Shown piece by piece: positions 1 through 5,344 of a stretch of 5,344 bases of DNA. Below the pieces are notes generated by a model. That model worked only from the letters and a program-made list of their open reading frames with translations. It did no database searches and was not told the origin of the DNA. Within the stretch, counting starts at the first letter, position 1. Each line of letters begins with the position of its first letter. The DNA is from Euryarchaeota archaeon UBA259 (GTDB lineage: Archaea; Thermoplasmatota; Poseidoniia; Poseidoniales; Poseidoniaceae), in assembly GCA_002506275.1 (NCBI GenBank), contig DAXG01000008.1:1-5344 (forward strand), given 5' to 3'. The position numbers and the translations under genes were made by a program.

Positions 1-1257
1 CAGGTGACCGAACAGTTGTCGCAACTCCATGACGAGTACGGCATCAAACACCTGTTCAGCAACGAGGAAACGGGTCTTCAATGGTCGTGGGACAGAGACA
101 AATCGGTTGCAGCATGGTGTTCAACAAACGATGTTGAGTTCACTGAGTTTCCTACCAACGGCGTCGTACGCCGTCTTGGTACTCGGGATAATTGGAAGAA
201 ACATCGCGATGCGCGAGTGACTGCTGAACAGATCACGACGCCAATGCGCATGGAATCACCCAAAGGGCTCACTTCCAACTCCATTCACTCGATGGAACAG
301 TTAGGGCTCACTGCTCGAACCTTGGTCGACCGTCCACTGCCGGGGGAAAAAGCCGCTCTCAACGTGCTGTTTTCCTTTTTGGACGAACGTGGTCGAACCT
401 ATCGCAAAGACATGTCCAGCCCCAAAACGGGATGGGATGCTTGCTCCCGGTTGTCACCTTATCTTGCTGCAGGTTGCATTACCATTCGACAAATTCTCCA
501 CCACACCCGCCGCAAGCAGAAAAAAGTAAAGGTCAATCCTCGTTCGAAAGAAAACCTTGGTTGGACATCGAGTTTGAGCTCGTTTCAAAGCCGTTTGGCA
601 TGGCATTGCCATTTTATCCAACGGTTGGAATCAGAGGCAACAATGGATGTCATCGCCTTGAATCCGGAATTGGACGGTCATCTGGCACGAGAAATGGACC
701 TTGAGCGGTATGCTGCCTGGTCTCAAGGAAAAACGGGGTGGCCGTTCTTTGATGCCTGCATGCGTTCATTGATAGCGACCGGCTGGATTAATTTCCGAAT
801 GCGAGCCATGCTTCAATCGGTCGCTTCATACACGCTTTGGCTGCCTTGGACGGATACTGGCCTCCATCTCGCACGTTGTTTCTTGGATTACGAGCCGGGC
901 ATCCACTGGTCACAAGTTCACATGCAATCGGGTGTGACCGGTATCAACTCAATACGAGCCTATTCTGTACGCAAACAATCCACGGACCAAGACCCCGATG
1001 GTGATTTCATACGAACCTGGGTTGAAGAGTTGCGAGATGTGCCCAAGGAACACATCCACGAACCTTGGCTGATGAGCGACGAGCAACAAAAGGAATTCAA
1101 TTGCCTCATTGGTGAAAATTATCCGTCTCCGATTGTTGATGAGAAAACGGCGCGCAAAGAAGGCGTTAGCAAGTCCTATTCGGCCAAATCAAAACCTGAA
1201 TCTAAACTCCGCTCGCTGCTTGTTTACGAAGTTCACGGCAGTCGAAAACGACGTTAG
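1..1257 (+). CDS. Cryptochrome/photolyase-family flavoprotein, 5'-truncated by the window edge
   Basis: The frame is open from base 1, so the GTG at 4 is internal. Comparison with E. coli PhrB suggests that roughly 80-90 N-terminal residues, most of the Rossmann antenna domain, lie upstream. Residue numbers here count from that GTG. The end of the alpha/beta domain is visible (HLFSNEETG at 16-24, RD at 31-32), followed by the all-helical FAD domain: SRLSPYLA 148-155, SRLAWHCHFIQ 196-206, TGWPFFDACMR 244-254, GWINFRMRA 260-268, YEPGIHW 296-302, DPDGDFIRTWVEEL 330-343 and HEPW 352-355. The YEPGIHW...MQSG...GIN pattern is typical of a poorly characterised bacterial/archaeal clade of the family, not of classical PhrB. 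By ungapped hand alignment, E. coli catalytic Glu274, Asn341 and Met345 become Arg197, Phe264 and Ala268, while Trp277 is kept as Trp200. Near and middle electron-transfer tryptophans align with Trp302 and Trp282; the distal position is Arg229. The tail is basic (ends RKRR). Family membership is secure; a CPD-repair function is doubtful. Confidence 0.93.
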   Translation, partial: QVTEQLSQLHDEYGIKHLFSNEETGLQWSWDRDKSVAAWCSTNDVEFTEFPTNGVVRRLGTRDNWKKHRDARVTAEQITTPMRMESPKGLTSNSIHSMEQLGLTARTLVDRPLPGEKAALNVLFSFLDERGRTYRKDMSSPKTGWDACSRLSPYLAAGCITIRQILHHTRRKQKKVKVNPRSKENLGWTSSLSSFQSRLAWHCHFIQRLESEATMDVIALNPELDGHLAREMDLERYAAWSQGKTGWPFFDACMRSLIATGWINFRMRAMLQSVASYTLWLPWTDTGLHLARCFLDYEPGIHWSQVHMQSGVTGINSIRAYSVRKQSTDQDPDGDFIRTWVEELRDVPKEHIHEPWLMSDEQQKEFNCLIGENYPSPIVDEKTARKEGVSKSYSAKSKPESKLRSLLVYEVHGSRKRR

Positions 1258-1260
1258 GTT

Positions 1261-1653
1261 TCAGTAAATCATCTGAATTTCAGAGTTTACAGCGAGTTGA
1301 ATGACGCCAGGTGGCCCACTCCAAACGAGGTCCAAGTCTTCGACAAACATGCCGTCTGAATTTTCAGGCGTGAGGCCAACGATGGCTTGGGATCCGGTTG
1401 AGCAGTAGATACCTTCAGCGTTTTTCACGAGGTCGTTGAGGATGTCGAAACAGAACCCTTCAGGGGTACCTACACGACCGTCAAGGGCGGAGATGTATTC
1501 TTTTTGCAAGAGCTTTACCGCGAATGAAGCGAAGAATACACTGACTTGGTGACCGTCCTTTATCGCTTGATTGGCACAAGCCATGCCAACGATGCACTTT
1601 CGTGGGTCAACTTCGGGGTCGGTAACGATTTTGAAGAACATGTTCTTGCTCAT
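1261..1653 (-). CDS. DsrE/DsrF-like small sulfur-relay/redox family protein
   Basis: This 130-residue protein has the usual length and layout of the DsrE/DsrF-like fold: a short first beta strand (MFFKIVTDP), a helix with CANQAIKDG at 26-34, a hydrophobic strand QVSVFFASFAVKLL at 36-49, a second helical region, and a C-terminal EDL...GVIQL segment at 105-120. In this family a cysteine after the third strand can carry persulfide sulfur; Cys84 (YCSTGSQAIVGL) sits in about that place. Cys20, Cys26 and Cys68 are also present. There is no signal peptide or membrane segment, so it is probably cytoplasmic. No TusB/C/D, DsrC or rhodanese partner gene is visible, so a sulfur-trafficking role is unproven and a general redox role is equally possible. 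It runs opposite to its neighbours: its stop is 3 bp from the stop of the cryptochrome-like gene, and its start shares a 92-bp divergent region with the class II photolyase. The ATG at 1653 is favoured by an upstream TATA box. Confidence 0.8.
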   Translation of the reverse strand: MSKNMFFKIVTDPEVDPRKCIVGMACANQAIKDGHQVSVFFASFAVKLLQKEYISALDGRVGTPEGFCFDILNDLVKNAEGIYCSTGSQAIVGLTPENSDGMFVEDLDLVWSGPPGVIQLAVNSEIQMIY

Positions 1654-1672
1654 GTTTGTTCGTCATCTTTGG

Positions 1673-1690
1673 ATATTATAGTTTTTTTTT
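1673..1690 (-). promoter_or_regulatory. Archaeal-type promoter (A-tract BRE plus TATA box) for the DsrE-like gene
   Basis: Read on the minus strand, nine A residues (1690-1682) and a C precede TATAATAT (1680-1673). The box is centred about 24 nt upstream of the ATG at 1653, which would place transcription initiation at or within a few bases of the start codon, giving a leaderless mRNA. An A-rich stretch directly upstream of TATA is what a TFB recognition element looks like in many archaea. A bacterial reading is less good: the hexamer 17 nt upstream of TATAAT is CATGAT, not TTGACA-like. Confidence 0.6.
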
Positions 1691-1716
1691 CTCGTTTATC
1701 ATGGCTTAAACAGCGG

Positions 1717-1722
1717 TATATA
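1717..1722 (+). promoter_or_regulatory. TATA box for the class II photolyase gene
   Basis: TATATA is centred about 26 nt before the A of the ATG at 1746, the classic archaeal TATA-to-start-site distance, so transcription should start at the initiation codon. No usable Shine-Dalgarno sequence is present; AGGA at 1741-1744 is one base from the ATG, too close to work. The box lies about 42 bp from the TATA box of the divergent DsrE-like gene, so the two promoters are separate but could share a regulator bound between them. Confidence 0.6.
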
Positions 1723-1745
1723 GCCAAGAAGACGAAGCGTAGGAC

Positions 1746-3677
1746 ATGATTGACGAACTTCCGAGTCATTTGGCTGAACGAACTCGCCAACTCAATTCGG
1801 TTGGTTCACTCAACGGAGGCGGACCGGTCGTGGTTTGGCTCAAGTCCTCGTTTCGCGTTCACGAGAATCCAGCGATTGAAGTGGGGGCTACTCTTGCACA
1901 TCAGCACGGTCTCCCGCTCTTGATTTACCACGGTATCGATGAGCGATATCCACACGCTTCCCTTCGTCATCATAACATGTTGCTGGAAGCGGCCATTGAC
2001 ATGGATGAGAACTGCCGAAAGAGCGGTCTTCGGTATGTGCTTCACGTTGCACGTGAAGGTCATCGCCAGCCGGTTCTGAAAGAATTCAGTCAAACAGCCA
2101 GTTGCATCGTCACCGACATGTTTCCACTTCCGCCTTGGACAGAATGGCTTGAGACTCTTTCCAAGTCGGCCAAAGGACCCGTGTTTGATGTTGATTGCCA
2201 CTGTGTTGTTCCGATGCCTTTGTTTGGAAAATCAGTTGACCGCCCCTACAAATACCGGGATGCAACCAAGCGGCTGCGAAAGAAACGATTGCAGGCATCG
2301 TGGCCTATTCTCGATGTTCAGGCCGAAAAATACTCGGGAGAACTTCCGTTCGAGCCCGTCGATATTGCGAACCGCATCAAGGACCCAAATCAGCGGATTG
2401 CCTTGCTTCAAGAATGCAACATCGACCCGACCGTTTTGCCGATTTGGGATGTTCGAGGTGGTGAGAACGCTGCGCTACAGAAATGGCAGAAATTCTTCGA
2501 CAAAGGACTGAACGGCTATGCGCGGAGAAGAAATAACGCTGCAGATTCAACGGGCGTTTCACGGCTATCGCACGCTTTCCATTACGGATTTTTATCGCCG
2601 ATGAGGGTTGCTCGAGAAGCGGCTGCCGTTGGCACAAAATCTGCAGATAAGTACCTCGATGAGCTGTTGGTTTTTCGAGAACATGCGTGGCATCACATCT
2701 ACGCGGTACCGAAACCGTATGCATCCTCGAACCTCCCAGATTGGGCCAAGCAATCGTGGAGGGATACTTCCGATGACCCGAGACCCGTTTTACTCTCGCA
2801 ACAACAACTCGAATCAGCAAACTCGCCGTATGAATTGTGGAACCTCTGTCAACACTCTCTTGTCCGGCATGGTGAATTGCATAACAACCTCCGAATGACA
2901 TGGGGGAAAGCCTTTCCACTTTGGACCAAAAACCTCGACACCTCCTTGGAACAATCGCAGATGCTGAACGACAAATACGCCCTTGATGGGCGAGATCCAT
3001 CCTCAGTGGTTGGCGTTCAATGGTGCCATGGTTTGTTTGATCGAGCCTTTTTTCCTTCTGAACCGGTCATGGGTGTTGTTCGTAAACGGGACATTGTGAC
3101 CCATTCAACGCGCCTTGACACCGAACGTTATGCCGCTCATGTGAATCGCAGTCCAAGCCTAACCGAAGGCGTATACCTTCTCAACCGAAGAAATTGGATA
3201 ACCGCTTTTGTTGGTCGCATCCTTGCAGAACAGGGATACAGTTCTCACTTTTTTGAATCTGAACACGCCTCTACACCACACGAACTTTCACGCCCTCTGG
3301 CTGATGGAGACTTTGCGCAGCATCCGAATTGGCTCGCAGAGCATTGCGTTGCTCTGAGTGAACAAACCGCTGAGCGTTTTCCTTTCCTCTCCGCCTCAGA
3401 TGTATCGGTTTCCGAAGAGAAAGGGGGATTCACGGTTTGTATCAACGGCCAACAGCACCCTGTCGTGGGAGCGATGACAGCCGTTGAAGGTCAGCTCGAA
3501 ATCGCATCAAACTCTCTTTGGCCGACTGCATCATCGATGATGAGTGGCGATTCAAATCAACCAGCACCATCTCTCCAGCAATTGAACGATGCTGCATGGG
3601 AACTTGCTCGGTTCATGTTCAAGGTGCATGCTCATCAATCTGAGCCCGTATATGCTGTTCAGACCCGTCTGTTTTGA
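1746..3677 (+). CDS. Class II CPD photolyase with a long C-terminal extension
   Basis: This 643-residue protein should be a DNA-repair flavoenzyme that uses light to split cyclobutane pyrimidine dimers. The N-terminal Rossmann domain (about 26-185) opens with VVVWLKSSFRVHENPA, the class II version of the photolyase first strand. The FAD domain (about 240-450) has the class II signatures LDELLVFRE 304-312, HGELHNNLRMTWGKA 375-389, NDKYALDGRDPSS 408-420 and GVQWCHGLFDRAF 423-435. Compared by memory with the Methanosarcina mazei enzyme at a constant offset of +5, the electron-transfer tryptophans W360/W381/W388 match Trp365/Trp386/Trp393, flavin-contacting Asn403 and Arg378 match Asn408 and Arg383, and substrate-site Glu301, Met379 and Trp421 match Glu306, Met384 and Trp426. 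Repair activity is therefore likely. Family members are usually about 450-500 residues; residues about 452-643 are extra and unrecognised. The ATG start is supported by a TATA box 26 nt upstream. The gene is divergent from the DsrE-like gene. Confidence 0.93.
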   Translation: MIDELPSHLAERTRQLNSVGSLNGGGPVVVWLKSSFRVHENPAIEVGATLAHQHGLPLLIYHGIDERYPHASLRHHNMLLEAAIDMDENCRKSGLRYVLHVAREGHRQPVLKEFSQTASCIVTDMFPLPPWTEWLETLSKSAKGPVFDVDCHCVVPMPLFGKSVDRPYKYRDATKRLRKKRLQASWPILDVQAEKYSGELPFEPVDIANRIKDPNQRIALLQECNIDPTVLPIWDVRGGENAALQKWQKFFDKGLNGYARRRNNAADSTGVSRLSHAFHYGFLSPMRVAREAAAVGTKSADKYLDELLVFREHAWHHIYAVPKPYASSNLPDWAKQSWRDTSDDPRPVLLSQQQLESANSPYELWNLCQHSLVRHGELHNNLRMTWGKAFPLWTKNLDTSLEQSQMLNDKYALDGRDPSSVVGVQWCHGLFDRAFFPSEPVMGVVRKRDIVTHSTRLDTERYAAHVNRSPSLTEGVYLLNRRNWITAFVGRILAEQGYSSHFFESEHASTPHELSRPLADGDFAQHPNWLAEHCVALSEQTAERFPFLSASDVSVSEEKGGFTVCINGQQHPVVGAMTAVEGQLEIASNSLWPTASSMMSGDSNQPAPSLQQLNDAAWELARFMFKVHAHQSEPVYAVQTRLF

Positions 3678-3808
3678 GCATCTTCAGTCTTGAACCGGAA
3701 CGCCTCGAGAGGGTGGATGAAGTTCATGCTGAGGTCAGCTCGCTGTCGTTGCACTCAAACGTCTTGAGTTTATTAGGAGTTGAATACTCAAGTTTCCATG
3801 ATGATTGA
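3674..3808 (+). CDS. Possible 44-codon small ORF bridging photolyase and HEAT-repeat genes
   Basis: A frame starting with TTG at 3674, overlapping the photolyase TGA stop (TTGA arrangement), stays open to TGA at 3806-3808, 11 bases into the HEAT-repeat gene. It would encode an acidic, probably helical peptide (starts LSIFSLEPERLERVDEV, ends SSFHDD) with no cysteine, tryptophan or membrane segment. It fills almost all of the 120-bp gap between the flanking genes, and the one-base overlap with the upstream stop suits translational coupling. Against it: there is no Shine-Dalgarno sequence, TTG is a weak start, and an open run of 44 codons is not rare by chance. A later start at GTG 3713 is possible. 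I do not recognise the product. Confidence 0.27.
   Translation: MSIFSLEPERLERVDEVHAEVSSLSLHSNVLSLLGVEYSSFHDD
3769..3775 (+). promoter_or_regulatory. TATA-like element for the HEAT-repeat gene
   Basis: TTTATTA is centred on 3772, which is 26 nt before the ATG at 3798. The same spacing is seen at the photolyase promoter. This supports a leaderless transcript starting at that ATG and argues that the HEAT-repeat gene has its own promoter and need not depend on read-through from the photolyase gene. The element is a weaker TATA match than the two boxes near 1673-1722. Confidence 0.42.
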
Positions 3809-5327
3809 TACCCCATTTGGGCACCTTCTGGTTAACATGGACCTTTCTAAAAGCAGGGTTTTGGCCATTCTTCGTGCCCTCAATTGGTGCGATACAATCG
3901 CTGAAGGGAGTCTATGGCAGAAATCCACTCGCGAGGGTTTCGTTTCCCTTACGCAGTCCATTAACGGGCAAACTGTTGAGGTGTTCCCTCTTCGTGCAGC
4001 CTCTTTGGATGCTGGCAATCCTGACTTGCACCAGCGCAACCATCTCCCCATCTATTTGAACGGTGAAAGCGCATGTGTACGCGCCCATTCGGCGACACGC
4101 CCGCGGCCTTTACACACCGACATGGTCGCCAGCATGATTCTCCTACTTGGTTCTGAAGAGTTTGACCCGCTTCAGGTACCACGCACCCTCAAAGCCATTC
4201 TCACTGAAGAACAACTGGCTCTTCTGCCCCCTCAGCATGTTCACGACTATGTTCACCCCCCACGACTGGCGACCCATCCGCTTGAGTGCAACGACGGCGA
4301 GGCGCGACAATACATCCAAGAACAACCGGCTGAAGAATGGCGTCATCACGCTCGACGTCTTTCTCCTACCCGCCATCAGACGACGCTACGATGGATTCTC
4401 ATTCATTTGGCTACGGATGAAACCAATCCAAACGGGGTGAGCCGCTGGGTCGCTGAGCAATTTTATTCCTGTCACTATATTTTCACTGAGCAAGACATTG
4501 AACGGTTTCTTAAGCATGAAGACCAATCTCTGCGTTCATGGGCTGTAGAGAGTTTACGTTCCAACGATACTGAGCATCAACTGAAACTTTTGAGGCCAAT
4601 GCTTGACGATTCTGCCTCAACGGTTCTTCACAGAGTCATGACTCGAATACGCTCTTTACCCATTGACTCACAACGGAAACTTGACCTCATTCAACCCGTT
4701 CTTGATTCGGAATGTAACGTCGCCATACCCCACATTGGTCATCTTGAAATTGAGCCAACGCTCAAGCTTGAAATTTTGAAGCCCTACCTTGAGAAAGGGA
4801 ACAGTGTTCAGATGGTGAACGCAATACGCGCACTTCGACACTCAGGTGATGAGCAAACTGAACACATGTTGATCTCGACATTGAACCATGAAGATGATGC
4901 TGTTATTCGCTGTCTTCTGCAGAGTATTGAGTCGTTTGGACCGTGGTTTGAATCCCAAATCCCGTCGTTTTACGACCGACCAAACCTCCACCAAGCATTA
5001 CTTTCTGCACTTGAAAGGGTCGATGGTTTCTCTCCAGTACCCTACATTACCCATTTGTTGAACGGTCAACGTAACACCATCATCGTGCGGGGGATTTCCA
5101 CGCTTGCTAAAATCGGATGTGAACAAGCCATCAAGACCATTGGCCATTATCTCCTAGCGTTCAAATCGATTTATGTCCGTCGAAATGCGGCCGAATATCT
5201 TGGTGAAACAGGCCATGAATCGGCACTCATATACCTTGAAGCCGGCTTGAACGATTCTTCACCCGGTGTTCGCCAATCTGCACTGCGTTCAACCGCCCAA
5301 ATCCATGCAGTTCAACATTCATGGTAA
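3798..5327 (+). CDS. HEAT-repeat protein with an unrecognised N-terminal domain
   Basis: From the ATG at 3798 this is 509 residues. Residues 1 to about 170 form a domain I do not recognise: it begins MMIDTPFGHLL, has a helix with LAILRALNWCD at 22-32, and a Pro/His-rich stretch QHVHDYVHPPR at 146-156. From about 190 to the end the protein is alpha-helical solenoid of HEAT type. The clearest units are near 241-271 (LRSWAVESLRS), 335-367 (VQMVNAIRALRHSGDE), 427-457 (VRGISTLAKIGCEQA), 457-488 (VRRNAAEYLGETGHESAL) and 489-502 (VRQSALRSTAQI). Such repeats bind proteins or nucleic acids and do not predict a reaction. It ends on a partial repeat at a clean stop. No signal peptide or membrane segment is seen. 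An in-frame TTG at 3780 would add six residues, but the AGGAG touching it has no spacing, while a TATA-like element sits 26 nt before the ATG. It lies 120 bp after the photolyase on the same strand; a link to repair is unproven. Confidence 0.82.
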   Translation: MMIDTPFGHLLVNMDLSKSRVLAILRALNWCDTIAEGSLWQKSTREGFVSLTQSINGQTVEVFPLRAASLDAGNPDLHQRNHLPIYLNGESACVRAHSATRPRPLHTDMVASMILLLGSEEFDPLQVPRTLKAILTEEQLALLPPQHVHDYVHPPRLATHPLECNDGEARQYIQEQPAEEWRHHARRLSPTRHQTTLRWILIHLATDETNPNGVSRWVAEQFYSCHYIFTEQDIERFLKHEDQSLRSWAVESLRSNDTEHQLKLLRPMLDDSASTVLHRVMTRIRSLPIDSQRKLDLIQPVLDSECNVAIPHIGHLEIEPTLKLEILKPYLEKGNSVQMVNAIRALRHSGDEQTEHMLISTLNHEDDAVIRCLLQSIESFGPWFESQIPSFYDRPNLHQALLSALERVDGFSPVPYITHLLNGQRNTIIVRGISTLAKIGCEQAIKTIGHYLLAFKSIYVRRNAAEYLGETGHESALIYLEAGLNDSSPGVRQSALRSTAQIHAVQHSW

Positions 5328-5344
5328 GGTGAACTATTCTTCTT

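Noticed and set aside
4..6. GTG as the start codon of the first gene
   Set aside because: The frame is open to base 1, and the protein begins in the middle of the photolyase alpha/beta domain, so the true start is upstream of the window.
1675..1703. Bacterial sigma-70 promoter based on TATAAT
   Set aside because: The hexamer at 17-bp spacing is CATGAT, not TTGACA-like, and the distance to the ATG fits an archaeal TATA box with leaderless start better.
1546..1749. A plus-strand open frame spanning the DsrE-like start and the divergent promoter region
   Set aside because: It overlaps the 5' end of a recognisable gene on the other strand and runs through both TATA boxes and the T-run; no family resemblance.
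1932..1951. Imperfect inverted repeat GGTATCG/CGATATCC
   Set aside because: It has a mismatch or insertion, lies within the photolyase coding region, and is within what chance would give.
2377..3000. A 207-codon minus-strand open frame
   Set aside because: It lies wholly opposite the well-supported class II photolyase FAD domain, and its translation is Arg/Ser/His-rich with no recognisable motif; it is a codon shadow.
3775..3779. AGGAG as Shine-Dalgarno for the HEAT-repeat gene
   Set aside because: It touches the TTG at 3780 with no spacer and is 18 bases from the ATG at 3798; neither distance is suitable.
5329..5344. GTG at 5329 as the start of another gene
   Set aside because: Only five codons are visible before the window ends; nothing can be supported. 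The T-rich last bases are likewise too short to call a terminator.

Overview
The window reads best as a fragment of an archaeal genome. My guess, an inference and not a demonstration, is a sunlit-water planktonic euryarchaeote such as Marine Group II (Poseidoniales). The main sign is promoter layout. Three proposed gene starts each have an AT-rich TATA-like element centred about 24-27 nt upstream of the start codon, with no well-placed Shine-Dalgarno sequence. That is the geometry expected when TBP/TFB-driven transcription begins at the start codon (leaderless mRNA). The one perfect TATAAT has no bacterial -35 partner at 17 nt. Two light-dependent flavoproteins of different classes in about 3.7 kb also suit an organism exposed to sunlight.

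Layout: (1) 1-1257 (+) is the 3' part of a cryptochrome/photolyase-family gene whose N-terminal Rossmann portion lies outside the window. (2) 1261-1653 (-) is a small DsrE/DsrF-like gene, tail-to-tail with the first and separated from it by only 3 bp. (3) 1654-1745 is a compact divergent promoter region with one TATA box for each flanking gene. (4) 1746-3677 (+) is a class II CPD photolyase with conserved catalytic and electron-transfer residues and an unexplained C-terminal extension of about 190 residues. (5) 3678-3797 lacks a confident gene, but holds a possible 44-codon ORF that overlaps both neighbours and a TATA-like element. (6) 3798-5327 (+) is a HEAT-repeat protein with an unrecognised N-terminal domain. 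Only 17 bases follow it. No stretch longer than 300 bases is without a gene.

Taken together, this looks like a light-response or UV-repair neighbourhood. The class II enzyme should repair cyclobutane pyrimidine dimers. By hand alignment the first flavoprotein has lost several residues of the E. coli-type CPD repair site, so it may do something else (other lesion, other substrate, or signalling). The DsrE-like protein may carry sulfur or handle redox/thiol chemistry, and the HEAT protein is probably a binding scaffold. Any functional link among the four is inferred from proximity only. I see no RNA gene, CRISPR array, insertion sequence or attachment site.
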